Below are positions 30,553 to 43,460 of a stretch of DNA of 64,000 nt, piece after piece. The position numbers were made by a program, and so were the translations under genes. The notes under the pieces are model-generated. The model saw only the letters and a program-made list of their open reading frames with translations. It was not told the DNA's origin and ran no database searches. Each line of letters opens with the position of its first letter. Positions within the stretch are counted from its first letter, which is position 1. The DNA is from Lineus longissimus (lineage: Eukaryota; Nemertea; Pilidiophora; Heteronemertea; Lineidae): contig NC_088309.1 in NCBI RefSeq assembly GCF_910592395.1, positions 12,032,599 through 12,096,598 on the forward strand. The letters are read 5' to 3'.

Positions 30553-33500
30553 AACTTTCGTTCTTCGTAAAACGCATTAATCATTGCAGCAGGCTTTGAA
30601 TTCCACATTACGTGTATATTAGATTTTGAATTCCACTTCATGTTGGGTTTCTACTCGCATAGCTGACGCCAGTCATCTGCCATTTCAGTGGCTCTTTGCT
30701 GTGATGGCCTCTGTAAAAATTCATTGATCTGCTAATATTCTAGAGATATTGATACCAATATTGATATAAAAACACTTACCCATAATCGGAGTGTGTTACC
30801 CTAGTGATTTTCTGAAAATTCCCACTATTACTATCTAAAAAGTGCATTCTCTGTAGTTGTTTCCTTTTTTTCTTCCTCAAATCCCTCTTTATTGTTAATT
30901 TCTGACACATTGCCCTCGACATGCTTGAGTTGATTAAAACAGATACCATACTTAAAGTGGAGATATCTAATCATAAATCACATACTCATAGCACATGTTG
31001 CTTGGTTACTCAGCTGTGCGTCATACCTGGCTGCATATTTGGCATGTTTATAGGATCTTGGGCGAGGGATGGCCGGATATCATCATTTTATTGTTGATGC
31101 TTCGAAATTGGTATTGATGAAAAATTCAACGACCGGTACTAACATGACCAACTGAAAAAGTGTAGATTACATTTTGATAAATCTCCATACTGCAGAGAAG
31201 TGGCCGAATGCAGTCTTGGTGGAGCCTTAAGTCCATTTCACTAGAAAATGGGACTGAACAGGAAAAAAGACTAAAGTGGCTGGGAAAATTTGTCAGTACT
31301 TCACTTCAAATGGCTCATTCTTGGTGATGTGCTGTCCAATTCTGGCTAGCTTTATTTAGCATTTTTAGATAGAGTAGAACCTTCCTTACAGGGACACCTC
31401 TGTATTAAGTACACCCAGGGAGGGTGTCCTTAATACGGAGGACTCTGAAGGACACTAGTTTTGGTTCCAAATTGGCTGTTTCCATTCAATTTAACCTCTC
31501 TTATCTGGACACCTCTCTATTAAGGACAGCATATGACAGTCCCGGGGGTGTCCTTTTTAGGGAGGTTCTACTGTTCTTTGGACTTTGAGGTTTTCGGTGA
31601 AAAAAACACTTTGTTCAACTGCTGCATTTTCTGTATGAAATATCTAAAAGTCACAGTGCCATTATTTATGTGAAGTTGACTGTGGACTGCTTGTGCTTGA
31701 TTAATATCAAACGGCAAAGGTTGTGTGATATCAGCTTATCTTTATTTAAGAAGAAGTTGTTAACATAAATTCAAGCAAGTGATACAAAAATATAGTAAGC
31801 AGAAAATGGACCCCATATAATATATAATAATATATCTATCTAACCTAAAGTTGATTAAAGTGCTTAGTGGTTTGTGCCATAACATTCATTAAAGAACTTA
31901 TCTGGTTGGTTGTGATTGGTTTGAAAATTTGAGGGTCGTCACAAATGACATCCATCAATATGGAATAGTTCCCTAGGTCTCGTATGATGGTCCTGAGATG
32001 CACCAGTAAAAGTAAGCTAACATTATTATGCTAACAGTTTATGTACTTGGGTGGATTGATGTATCAGCCTCAATACAGAAACTTGGAAATAATACCAAAG
32101 TAATGGCTATCATTTACCCATGAGGACAATTTGTTCCCAGAAAACTTGTCTGTGGACTATTTGCCGGAGAACTATTCCTCCCCTAGGACTCTTCATCCCT
32201 GGACTATTCATCCTCAAGGGCTATTCGTCCCTGTTGATAATCCCTAGATAATTAATGCCTGGACAATTCATCCCCTCACACTGTGCCAGAGAACATAAGC
32301 AATGCAAGCGGCATCACATCAGCGATAGCCTGACATTTTCAGTGAATGGTGTAACACAAGGCGGAAATTTCTGGAAGAAGAAAAAACAACGCTAACCAAT
32401 AGTTGATGTAGCGTACTTGGCATGGGTGGCAACGTTATCCATCAGCTCTTGTAACGCCAGCTAACACTACCAGCTGGTCAACAGATTTGTAAAAATGATG
32501 CTGTTGCAAACATTAGACATCCAAAAAACAGTTTACTGTGACTGACCATTCTTTCAGTTCAGAGGATCAGGACGCACGCTATGATGGTCTGAAATACTCG
32601 TCCGATGATGTCATGTGTATTGTTTCAGCCAGTATTTCAAAAAGGCAGGACAAATTCGGACTCTGAAAAAGCAGGAGCAATTTTCAGCCAAAGATTTTTT
32701 CATCGTGGCAATTTCTGCTTTCAATTGAAAGATCAACAATTTTTATAGTTTTTATGGTACGAAAGAGATTTTATGGAGCCAATTCTGCATTTCTAAACAC
32801 ATTTATGCCTTTTATTAGGTGGGTTTTTTAATCTTAAAGTCAGGGTGTTGTCTTTTTGAAAAAAGGGCAAAAGGGCACTCCCTGGTGAGAGAGGGCGCAG
32901 CGCCCTGCTAATCTGCTTTAGCTGAAACACTAACGTGGCGATGTACTTCGATGTATTGCAGAATGAATAATGTCATGTCATTGCTGCAAATGACGCCAGA
33001 GTCAACTAAACAAAACCGAACCTACATCTAGGAATGTCACTTATACTGGTTGTGACATGGTTAAAACTAGACAGTGATAAAACTTTGCTCACATTTTTTA
33101 TTTCGGGCCATTCTCATCTACGCTGATAGAAATCCTGGCGCCACCGCGCAATGTGCATCTCTCGGTCTGTTTGGTAAAAAGTTCTATTGGATGCTCGAGT
33201 GTATTTTTATCAAGAGTTTGCTAGCAGCCATGCCAGTAATTGGATCAGCAGTTGCAAAAAAGTCCTTTCTTCTTGTGCAGATAAATATAGTTTGTGTATG
33301 CCTCTGTGTCATAGTGTTGTAACTATTTAGCAGACTGTCACAATGAGATAAACAGGCCTCTTTTACTTATCACATGTATTTAAGACGACTCTTCAACATC
33401 CCTTCAGCAGGTCTTTGGATCATTTCTAAAATAAACTCGAAGTAATTTTTGATTGAGTGTTTTTAGGCACGAAAGGCTTCGTGGGAGGATGGGAATTTGG

Positions 33501-34924
33501 GGCTGTTGGACTGGGTATTTGATATCAACTGAAGTAATATCACGGTAGGTTTGACTTGGAACAACTTGATTATCAATATCAGGCTAGCAGCACAGATCGT
33601 GTTGTCATGAATCAATATCCTGGTGTCAATTAGAAGATAACCCAAATCTTCTTCAGTTTCTCTCTTTGTGAAATGTGAGGAGAATTAGAAAGGCCCATCC
33701 ATGGTCGACTAACTAATGAAAAAAAACTTGGGTCCTGTCTGTGTGCAAGCGTGTTATATCAACATTGTTGAAATGGCTGGAGTAGTAAAATAACATAACA
33801 ATAGAACAGAATAGTAAAAGTCCTCCTCTTCTCTCGTACCAGGAGAATAAGTTTTCCAACAAGCGTACAACACTTTTGTTAGGTATCAGCTTCTTGCGAC
33901 ACCCAAGTTCATCAATAATTTCATGATTTTAGGTCTCGTCATCCTCTGTAGCATGCGAAATCTAGAATTGCTGATATTTCCAAAGCGGCCGGCTATTTTC
34001 AAACCATTGCTTGCACAAAAGATTTGAATGACATGAGATCTTTTTGCAAGTTTCCGCCATACAAATGGGGATTATGTAACACAATTTGGTGGGATGACAG
34101 CTCATCATACCACCTACGCTACACACCTTTAAATTTGTTTTAATTTTATCGTAGTCTCACAGTTATGAGCCTAATTAGATTTACAAAAACATTGATTAGC
34201 AAATAATTCAAAACTGGAGTCAAATTTCAAAATTTTGATACATGTAGGTGTGCAGAATGGATAAGACTGCAACCTATCATTCCACCAAAGCACATGATTG
34301 CAACTCTTCTTCATTTGGCTTGAACTTGTAGCTTAAGCGAGCAAACTCCTTTGTTGTAGCTATTAAACGAGCATACCACAAAAATTCCATCAAAGTGATC
34401 TATAAATGTCATTCAAACATTTTGTGAAAGCTCTGTTTTTAACCTCATCAGTCATTTCGGAAATATCAGCAGTTTTAAATTTAATTTGAAATTAAAATTG
34501 TGCCTCCACGGAAAAGCCGTAATTTAAATTTTCTTTCTTGCAAAAGTCTTAGCACATCAACCTGGGAAGCCTCAAAGGGGTACGCCGTTCGTAACAACTG
34601 TTGGTCCAGGAAAATTAAAATGCAGTTAAACACAATGCTGTTGTGTAGTTATTGTTCATACAAATTTGCTGAATCTCGGTACTTCTTGTATTTGTATATC
34701 TGTCTACACAATGGTTTTGTTGAAATTCGTATTATACATACCGATTTACACGATTTAAAATGTTCAAATTCAATAAAAAATTTCCAATACTTAACGAACG
34801 GCTTACGACCTTTAAAATTTCCCTGTTGCGAGAGACTGATTCTGTGGGGTTGTGCTTTTGGGAATTGTCTTCTGCTTGTGGCAAAACTTATTCCCTACGG
34901 TTGTTATAAGAGGAGGGCTTCTTG
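30553..34924. other. Non-coding region between repeats and the GPCR
   Basis: I searched this stretch for the missing continuation of GON4L and found no exon with the expected helical repeat or SANT content. It holds one MITE (31369-31575) and degraded GGAC.ATTCATCCC-like palindromic remains (about 32120-32275). The rest is unremarkable AT-rich sequence, including the presumed 3' untranslated region of the minus-strand GPCR just below 34925. Confidence 0.5.
31369..31575. mobile_element. MITE, TACAGTAGAACYTC family
   Basis: Inverted ends AGAGTAGAACCTTCC and GGGAGGTTCTACTGT enclose paired AGGACACC/GGTGTCC motifs and a TTAATACGGAG/CTCTATTAAGG core. It is a relative of 4587-4881, 36672-36859 and 44278-44457. 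Confidence 0.75.
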
Positions 34925-36112
34925 TCATGCATTCACACTGTATCTCTGGGATGATGAGGAAGAAAAACGCATTCTAGAACTCTGCGTCATTGCCGAGCCC
35001 ATAACAGATGTCTGACGGCGCTTCTTGGAACAACACATTGCCGCTAACGACATGCGGAATTTCCTCCCCACGAGACAATAGAGGAAGAAGTTGCAGCTGT
35101 GGTTGAGATACATGAGAAGTCTTGTCGCAGCGTCCATGACTATGTAGTCTATTGCACCTTCAATAGAGTGTGTACTAAACTCCACTGTCCGAATGATGAA
35201 TAAGATGCAGATCGGCAACGTGAAACACAAAAATGCGGTTGTGACGAAAAGCAACATGGACGTAACTTGAATGTTCACTTTACTTCCGAAACTGTGGATG
35301 TGTTGGTCATTTTTCTTGCCCTGTAGGGCCTGTTGGGTTGCCCTAGCATGGATCATGTCCTTGGCGATGATGGTGTTGAAAATAGCGAGAACAAGGAATG
35401 GGACGAATGAGTACAATGCCATATCTAACCAGGGGAACATTTCGTACCAGTCGTCATCATTCGGAACACATCCTCTCTCAGTCAGCTCTAATTTCCACAG
35501 CACTTGCATGTCGAATAGAATGAGGATTATGGCTATGACGATGACAGTGATGCGTGCCTTTGGTAATGTGCTGTATACGATTGCTTTCAAAGGCATATTC
35601 ACGGCAATGAAACGATCAACCGTCATGGCCACTAAAATCCAGGCGGAAAAATGCGTGCACCACTGCGGGAGAAAACTAAATGTTTTGCAGGCGGCATTAG
35701 TTGTGGCCATTACGTCGAAGCCCGATAGTTTTGTGATCCATAAACGGAATGCACTTATGTACAGTACTAAGAGATCTGCGACCGCCAGTACCGCCATGTA
35801 GAAGTAGGTCGCAGTTTGGCGCATCTGCCATCGCGAAAACACAATCAGACTTAGAACATTTCCGATTGTTCCCACCATGATGACCAATGGCAGGCCATAA
35901 ATAAAGGCGTCATTAGCTGCGTTGTATTTCGGGAACAGTAAGAGGCATTCGTGCATGCTGTTGACAGCTCGGCACCTTAAGGGAATGCCAGGAGGAACTG
36001 GCCGAGTGTCCGTGCCATTTTGACTGATATTTGTTCCATTTGAAGTCACTGTTGAAGGGTATCCAATGGCGCAGGATGCAGCCAAACACATGAAATAATC
36101 CACCACCTTCAT
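34925..36112 (-). CDS. Class A (rhodopsin-type) orphan neuropeptide-like GPCR, intronless
   Basis: This is a seven-transmembrane receptor of 395 residues in one exon, expected at the plasma membrane and coupling to G proteins; the ligand is unknown. The ATG at 36112 gives a short hydrophobic N-terminus (possible signal peptide) and three N-glycosylation sequons (residues 25, 28 and 32). Transmembrane segments: about 70-94 (GNVLSLIVF), 103-124 (LAVADLL, Asp113), 143-167, 186-206, 228-251, 283-309 and 324-347. Cys142 and Cys215 can form the conserved TM3-loop 2 disulfide. The E/DRY motif reads DRF (166-168). NPxxY is replaced by NFFLY (341-345) within NHSCNFFLYC, typical of the invertebrate FMRFamide/TRH-like orphan group. 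TM6 has CFTLP in place of CWxP. A CC pair (360-361) may be palmitoylated, and the tail is Ser-rich. If GON4L continues rightwards, this gene is nested antisense in its intron. Confidence 0.93.
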   Translation of the reverse strand: MKVVDYFMCLAASCAIGYPSTVTSNGTNISQNGTDTRPVPPGIPLRCRAVNSMHECLLLFPKYNAANDAFIYGLPLVIMVGTIGNVLSLIVFSRWQMRQTATYFYMAVLAVADLLVLYISAFRLWITKLSGFDVMATTNAACKTFSFLPQWCTHFSAWILVAMTVDRFIAVNMPLKAIVYSTLPKARITVIVIAIILILFDMQVLWKLELTERGCVPNDDDWYEMFPWLDMALYSFVPFLVLAIFNTIIAKDMIHARATQQALQGKKNDQHIHSFGSKVNIQVTSMLLFVTTAFLCFTLPICILFIIRTVEFSTHSIEGAIDYIVMDAATRLLMYLNHSCNFFLYCLVGRKFRMSLAAMCCSKKRRQTSVMGSAMTQSSRMRFSSSSSQRYSVNA

Positions 36113-36671
36113 TGTAGCAAAGTTCAATCATTCGACCTCTATGACTAAAGAAAGGGTTATGCCCAGTTGTCAGATATTAAGTTTTGATAAGTCACTTCGC
36201 ATTTGAATGTCCGTAATGATGCTTCAAAATCTTTTTTGATATCCGTTTCAATTCATTCACACATTCTTTAGTAAGTTAAAACCACTTGGTTCAGTTTACT
36301 GAAGGATGTACAAATTCACAAGTTGTTTATATTTCCGAATGTTTTCTTGGAAAAATATTGCAAAAATTTCAATTCGCACTGAAGTGTGTGGTCCTGTTTG
36401 TAGAGTATTCCTTTTTTAACACTTCAGACTTCTTCAGTTTTGTTTCGCGGAATGTTTTGACTTCTCACTTCCTCTGTGTGAATGTGGATGTCGGCATGTC
36501 AGGTATCTCTGAACTTCAAAGTGGGATCTGAAGAAAAAATGTCAGAGATGTGTGAGGTAGCAATACAAAACATCTTAAATTGAACATAAATAATATTCCA
36601 TTTGATCTTCGATTTGTTGGATTGCATGGGCTCCTGAAAAAGACGGCAGACTCACTTAGATATCTTAATTA

Positions 36672-36859
36672 TACAGTAGAACCTCTCTATTAAGGTCAAG
36701 GACACCCTCGGGATTGACAAGTGCTGTCCTTAAAAGAGAGATGTCCTGATTAGGGAGGTCAAGTTGAATGGAAACAACCTATTTGGGACCAAAAGTAGTG
36801 TCCTTAATGGAGAGGTTCTCCTTTATAGAGAGGTGTCCGCTAAGGGAGGTTCCACTGTA
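36672..36859. mobile_element. MITE, TACAGTAGAACYTC family (best preserved copy)
   Basis: The 188-bp element starts TACAGTAGAACCTCTC and ends GGGAGGTTCCACTGTA; the ends are near-perfect inverted repeats. It carries AGGACACC and GGTGTCC internally. It lies about 0.6 kb upstream of the GPCR start codon on that gene's 5' side. Confidence 0.85.
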
Positions 36860-37023
36860 GTTATGAATTCTTTGCCACTGACTGTTTATGGGGTTTTGTG
36901 GCAAATGCTTCACCTGTTTCTTCTTTCTGTTTGTGATGATTTTCCTTTACAATGTTTTTGATAGGGATCTAGAAAGGACAATTCCTCGTTGGTCTATTTT
37001 GAACGTTGCTCTGCTAGCAGGGG

Positions 37024-37063
37024 GTACATACCCCCTTCTTGCTTGGACGAAGGGGGTATGTAC
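37024..37063. other. Perfect 15-bp stem, 10-nt loop hairpin
   Basis: GTACATACCCCCTTC (37024-37038) is followed by a 10-base loop and its exact complement (37049-37063). A partial GGGGGTACATACCCCC palindrome overlaps the left arm. The stem is too short for a typical microRNA precursor and has no T-run after it, so its role is unknown. Confidence 0.8.
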
Positions 37064-38289
37064 ACCTTTTGTCTGCTTACAAATAATGGGTAATTTTTAC
37101 CTTTCATCAAAAGAATTGCGAATTTACTTCAATAAACAAGATACACAAATAAACCCTAGCTGCCTTTAAATGGTGAATGTCCCCAATTGGTCATCTCATG
37201 CATTTCAATTTGACCTCGGAATGGAAGAGTCAAGAGTAAGCTTTCAATATTTCACCATAATTGTCGCTCCCAAGGTGACCATTGGTTTCTTCGACATGTA
37301 CACTTCTAAAGAATAGTCGACTGCCTCTCTAGCTTGAAGAATCATTACATTTTATTGCTCACATTTCAAAGTTGGCTCAAGCTGTAAAGAAGTATTAATT
37401 GTTCTTCTCCTACATGAAAGGCCTTGATTATAAAGAGCTCACGTTTCATAGAAAGGGTGACACTCTCGATAGTGTTACTGTTAAACATGGTTTCCTCCGG
37501 GGTCTCTGGTTTCCTCCTATCACTTTAACTAGCCCAATTATTTTCAAAGCACACTTTTCTCAGTCACATGCTCTCGACTCCATATAAAAAAAGAGACTTT
37601 TAGTTTCGTCTCCTTGAATTTCCCATGGATAGACAGTCCACATTCCTTAAGAAAAATATCGCTTATCTTATTCGGAGCCTATTCCCATTTAAGCAACATA
37701 ACAACAAAAAAGCATACTTGTAACTAATCTTTTTCATTACACTTTCCCTTGCTAATATTGACATTTGCGGCGAAAGTGCTCTGTCCATGTTCCATCTTTT
37801 ATCTCTCTTGAGTGTCATCTCGAGTTAAACAGGTCTGTTTCCTTGTCCACTCGTGATGTGAACAAAGTCTCCTTCACGTGATGTGAACGAGAGGAACAAA
37901 GTCTCCTTCGCTAGACAATCGTCCGTCATCGAGTCATCAATCAGCTCTTGGAATGCTAGAATCAATAGACTTTACTTATTGCTTGTGTTTCTCTTGAGTG
38001 TGTTGAACCTAATGGACCTAATATCATGAGATAGAAGAAATCAAGTCAGCTGTTTAAGATGGGGAATGCCTGTTACAACATTTCGTCTGTGGTGCTGTTA
38101 GGTTTGTCTCAAAGGGGTTTTGCACTTTGTATTTCCATTTAATTGATTGGTCGTTTGCCAGTGATGAAAAACACTTCTGAAAATATTTTTTGGAAAAAAA
38201 TTCTTGGAAAACTTTGTTTATTGTTTATACGTGTTCAAGTGGGAAAAAATTTGGATTTCTCTTCCTGGGCGAAAACAGTCACCTGGTCA

Positions 38290-38722
38290 ATATACCAATT
38301 GATGCCGAAGTATAGTAGCACACAGAAACACTCACAAGTCCTGAGAAGGTCATACTCCTTGGAGAATGATTCATCCAGGCTAGAGTGAATACGAAAGGAG
38401 AATCAATATTGGTTAGATCAAGACTTCTACCCAAGGCAGGCCTGTCATAACATGAAAGAAGTGAATCCTTAAGAAACAAGAGTATACAGGAAGTCTCTTC
38501 CCGCTGGCCAATTGATGGCCCAATGTTGTAGCACACAAAAACACTTCATACGAGTTCACCCACAAGAGTCGTATTTCATTGAGAATGATTTGGCCAAGCA
38601 AGAGCAAATACAGAAAGAGAATCAATCTTGGTTAGATCAAGACTTCAACCCAAGGCCTGTCATAACATGGAAGAAGTAAATCCTAAAATAACATGATATT
38701 CAGGATGTCTCTTCCCCCTGGT
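38290..38722. repeat. Two-copy ~213-bp tandem duplication
   Basis: Copy A starts near 38295 (CCAATTGATGCCGAAG) and copy B near 38508 (CCAATTGATGGCCC). Shared landmarks in order are GTAGCACACA, GAGAATGATT, GAGAATCAAT, GGTTAGATCAAGACTTC, CCTGTCATAACATG and TCTCTTCCC. The copies are diverged, with indels. A short related phrase (CCAATTGATGCCC...TAGTAGCAC) occurs near 55827. Confidence 0.85.
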
Positions 38723-40631
38723 CATTGTGCTGGGAAGGTGTTTTTTCAAACTCAAAGAGATCTCTTAATTGCTGAACAGTTTTGGCACTGACCTGACAGC
38801 TTTAGGGGACCTTAATGGTGATAGATGGCACTTACCGTATCATCAAAACTGGATGTGGGTGTAGGTTTTAGACAGTTTAAGAAATCTGTTTGAATAATTG
38901 ACTCAATCAGTAATAAGAGTACCTCCGTATATTAGTAGTGTAGTGCTGTATAGTGCTGAAAAATGATGCAGTACATTAGCAGCACTATAAAATGCAGCAC
39001 AGTTCCAAAATCTCCACCCTGTCGTAAGCTACCTTATAAACAATGTTTCTTTGTTGCTGGTGAACATTCTCTCGCCACTGTGGTAGAAATGGGACCACTT
39101 TCCAAACTTTATGAGGCATCTCAATATTTTAGAATGAGGATGCGAATGTCTGCAACATTTCGTTTTAAGTGAATCAGTTGCCTGTTACTGACTGATACTT
39201 AAATCAATTAGCTTGATTAGCTCTATTAGCTTGCCAAGATCAGTTCATGCCATTACATCTCACATTTTGCAGTCCTAAACCATGTTTTGCTGAAGCAATC
39301 TATCTTTCATCACTTTGTTGCACTCATGTTCCTATTTTCAGCTGATCAAGACGGCACTTGCCATTTCACTTTTTAACAAGTTTAAAACTGTATTTCATAT
39401 TCCCAGCTGTAGTTTCTGATGAAATTTGTTGCATATTGAATTGCTAGCATCAATCATTCGTGTACCTCTAGTTTTCAGCAGTTTGTAACATTGCCTGCTG
39501 ATTTAACCCTTTTGTACAAGAGACTTCTAGAAAATGGCCCTCTTTTTCCTCAGACCTGGGATGGGCCTGGTTGAATATTGATTTCTCTTAGATGCTGCAA
39601 GTTTGGAGCATGTCATATGGACTGCTTTTGAACAGCTTCCTTTTGCTAGATGTCGCATCTCCACTGGCTTTTCAGCTCTTGCTCAGGCAAATTTCAAGCG
39701 TGCATTTTGGACACATTTTTCAGGGGTGGTGCATTGAAAATGTCACATGTGAGGAGTTCAAGAGTCGCCCCAGACGTACTCCAGGTCTCGCAATGGATAG
39801 TCTGCTGATGAGCTTTGATTCCGGTTTGGATGCAATGTGTCATTCGAGAGTCGACTGCATGGTGACTGGTGAATAAAAAAGTAGCTGGAGTCGCGGTTGA
39901 TAGGGGGAGCGGAGCACCCAGATCGAAATGCTGTCATAACAGACAGGTTTTTGATTTGGCCCACTGCCTGTTATGTTCCTATTTACCCTTGCCATCCATT
40001 CAAAATATTTCTGATTGATTATGAGGTCTGTTTGCATAATTGCATCATCAATCATTCAAGTGCCTTAACCTTGAAGCAATCCATCGTTTAAACACTTTCA
40101 TGTTGTCAGTCACTGCTATTGATTCCACCTCTTGGTTAATCAACAATAGTTCCACTTCGGCAGGTAAACAAAACCCGATACAAAGGTAACACTAGTAATT
40201 TCTTAGAAATGTTTTCTGATTGATTCTTCTTGTTTCTCAAAATCGTTATTTTGGGTGGTATGTCTTGGTGATATTCCCGTGGTGTGTCAACATTCAAATG
40301 TTATGATAACCTGATGATAAATATCCCGAGGGAATTGAAAATTAAAGATTCATGATGTTCTGACTTGTATTTTGTGGTATTGGTCACGATATCTGCATCT
40401 TTTGATAATCAGTTATGTCAAGTCAACACTTTGGGGAAAAGTTTTAAATATTTGTTCCCTCCCAACTTGACGAAGCATCAAATAGTTTTTGGATTCCATA
40501 TATGGAGCAAATATATTGAGCAAGTTCAGTAAAAAGTGGAATTTCTGCCGATAAAAAAGTGTTTTTAGCAGTTTTTGTTAACACTGTATCTGCCAAAATA
40601 CATTTTTGCCTGTACATTCATGATTCAAGGT

Positions 40632-41165
40632 CCACTCTCTGGCCCTCTAATTCTTAAACATCTTGTTTAAGAGCAGGAAGCTGTATGACTCCGTAGAACT
40701 GCTGGTCTGAGCTGCAGATATTCAGTACTCAGGACTATCATTCGTTAGAGTGATTTCTAACCGTACATTGTTTTGCGAGTCGAACCTTGGCAGATAGTTT
40801 GAGCATAACTTGCTGGGAAAACACTTTCAGCAAGGTGGGTGGGTATCGTTATAAAAAGGTACGGTACTATATACAAACTGAAAAGTTATTCGCTTGTTTG
40901 AAGAAACCTTGTGGGTCATATATTTGGTGAATGTTGGTGAATATTCTAAATACACTTCTATAATGTCAGTGGCAGTCGGTCATTTCTTGCCTGAGTTGTC
41001 GTCTTTCTACGTGAGTATATCAATTGGCTCGATGAGTATAATCTGGTTCAATTCATCCACTCTGTCAGTAGAGTAGGTAGCCAATTCACCTCTTTCTTTA
41101 AAGGGGATAAGGAGTCATACAGCTTCCTGCTCTTAATAGGAATGTTTAACAAATAGAGGACCCAA
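40632..41165. mobile_element. Putative ~530-bp element with ~63-bp terminal inverted repeats
   Basis: The sequence around 40640-40694 (AGAGCAGGAAGCTGTATGAC and flanks) is repeated inverted around 41103-41160 (GTCATACAGCTTCCTGCTCT). Similarity extends for about 60 bp on each side. No transposase-like sequence lies between the arms. No target duplication was found, so this could also be two copies of one repeat in opposite orientation. Confidence 0.6.
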
Positions 41166-42539
41166 TCGGGTGTTGCTCAAATTGGACCCTGTTGCATGCA
41201 TCCCTACTTTTTGTCAAAATAAATCCATATTCAATGGTTTAGCGTGGTTTGTCACAAGATAAAGGCATGATTTGGGTTTTTTCTTAGGCTTGTCTGAAGT
41301 GCACTCACCGGACTACATATCCCCTTTAACAAGAAATTTTGGACTTCCAATGAAATCAAATAATAACCAATCAGATGGCGCCTGTCATGCTTTTTCAGCT
41401 GATGAAGCGTGGATGATGGCCGGGTTTACAGGTCTGCTGATTGGCCGATTCCCGAGCCAAAGTCCTGTATTCTTGCCTGAGGAAAGTGGTGAATGCATTG
41501 CATACCTGTGGAAGATGTGTCTATGCCTTATATCAACTGACCTTATACAAGTGAGTTTAGAGTATTTGCAGGAGAATATGTTTGTAGTTTACTCACCAGG
41601 TCCAGGATTTAACTGCTTGTCCTTTACTTCAAAACGAATTTCAATAATTGGAAAAAAAGAAGTCGTCGATATAGTTCATAACTTGTAGTCATATAAATTG
41701 CTTCCCTGGTGCGTGTTACTTATATTCTGTGGTCTTTCGCAAGTCATGAAGTCAAGTCATGCCAGATTTTTATCACCAAAATAACCCGCAATAGGAACTT
41801 TCCATATTTGCACCTGAGATTTTGCTGACTGAACCTCATTTGCTTGACTCGTGTTTTCCGGTTTGACAAATGTCCCACCCTGGAAATACCAGGTTGTAAT
41901 TCTTTGAAGAGTTGAACTTGCTGAAATGCCACTTGAATTTTGAGTTCAATTGTCTTATTGGAGATAAGACCATCTATACATGTAAGTCGTTAAACACTGC
42001 TGATACTTCAATGCGCGGTGTTCCTTAATAATAAAAGGTTGTATTTGCTCTTGTATAAATATGTCAAGTATTGCAGAGTGGTCTATGACACACCTTCTAT
42101 TTAAAAATGGTCACCACACGTTCTGTCTTTTGGATCAATAAAATACAAAATATATTAGAAATCAATCAATTCCCATTGGAGTTTTCTGTTTTTACTTTCC
42201 CAAAGAAACTAGATAAAATAAGATTTAAAAAAAAAAGGTGTAGGTCTTTTTACAAAAACCCAGTCATGTGCCTGAAGAAACACATTAAGCAATAGGTCAT
42301 CAAATAAATGATCATTTAGTCTTCAGATTTTTTTCTGCCTTTTTCCTGCTTTACAAAATCTTATGGTTTGCTCTGGTGCGGGGTTACATTGAAATAAATA
42401 AATACAATTTCTTAAGCCCTTGATCGTGTACAACATTCTCAAAGAGCTATACATTTATTGCCCAGTTTGAACTGAAACCTTTCAGTAGAACTCGGATGAG
42501 CTGCTCAATCAGCGACTACCTGAGTATTTCCAAATGGTG

Positions 42540-42685
42540 CCCTTTAGACCTAGGTAGAGTTGGGTATGTGAGGCAAAGATACCGACATGTCTCATGCCTA
42601 TTGTGGGAGATCGAACCAGCTAGGGCCCTCTTGACTGTTTGTCTGCTAGAAACCTGAGCCACTACATGACCACGGCTCCTCAATT
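42540..42685 (-). mobile_element. tRNA-derived SINE
   Basis: On the minus strand an exact B-box GGTTCGATCTC (plus 42607-42617) is preceded by a tRNA-like head beginning GAGGAGCCGTGGTCATGTAG. It does not fold into a clean tRNA by eye and has the layout of a SINE head. Confidence 0.6.
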
Positions 42686-43097
42686 ACTCATGAAAAGTAA
42701 TACTGGACAGCAAACAAGAACAGATGCTAAGATATCCAGAGATACCAACTGTTGTTGAATTTGGTTAAAATATGCAATCCCCAATTGGAAATGACGCAGT
42801 TTGATTGCTTTCAATGATAAATCCATTGAACAATGGCAGTAGTTATTTCATCAATTTGTGATATCTTTTTGAGCCGTGATTGGGGACTGTTCACTCCTTC
42901 TAGTGGGTTCTACTGTCTATTGGCCAACAACAACAAAATCAAACAGACAAGGAGTATGGTCCCTTTGTTCTTGAAATCCTCAAACAGGGCCCAAGACAGA
43001 TGTAAAAAATATTACTGTCTCGTCTGCGTTTTTTAGCCGGTTGGGGCACCTGTACAAAAGGCCCATCTAGAGTTTTGTGAAACAGATGCGCCCAAAT

Positions 43098-43162
43098 AAT
43101 GTTGATACCGAGCTCAATAGCATTGATACTGAGCTAAATGGCATTGTTACCGAGTTAAATAT
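43098..43162. repeat. Three-copy ~21-bp minisatellite
   Basis: Variants of TTGATACCGAGCTCAATAGCA occur three times head to tail with several substitutions. Confidence 0.7.
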
Positions 43163-43289
43163 GATTTGTGAACATTTTAATTGAGGAGTGGGCATCAATT
43201 TACTGATTTGACGCATTGCATCGGTGAGCACCAGCTTTTAAGAACACAATTCTGGTAGGATTTTAAGCGTTGTTGAATTATGGGCATTT

Positions 43290-43460
43290 TTAGCTCACCT
43301 GGGGGAGCTTATGTCATCATGTCTTGTCAGTCGTCCGTCAACAATGGTGGCAGGTTTGTTCACTATTGAGTCTAGAAAGTTGAAACTTGGTATGTGGATG
43401 TCTTATGACAACATGACTTGACCTACTTTCCGTTTGACCTACTTTCTGGGCTCCAGGCAG
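43290..43460 (+). repeat. Short fragment of a TTTTTAGCTCACC-type repeat
   Basis: It begins TTTTTAGCTCACCTGGGGGA and continues with GTCGTCCGTCAACAATGG and TTGAAACTTGGTATGTGGAT. The second half matches 57740-58030, defining a sister family of the 18949/28970 repeats. Confidence 0.65.

Noticed and set aside
34500-35801. Plus-strand frames of 171 and 176 codons in and next to the GPCR
   Set aside because: The 35271-35801 frame is the antisense shadow of the GPCR coding exon, and the 34500-35015 frame lies mostly in its 3' untranslated region with only its end overlapping the exon; neither has domain content.
41272-41688. 138-codon frame beginning at an acceptor-like TTTTTTCTTAG with a GTGAGT donor inside
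   Set aside because: No recognisable family or motif, no partner exon in a compatible phase found; CCAAT words in it suggest ordinary non-coding DNA.
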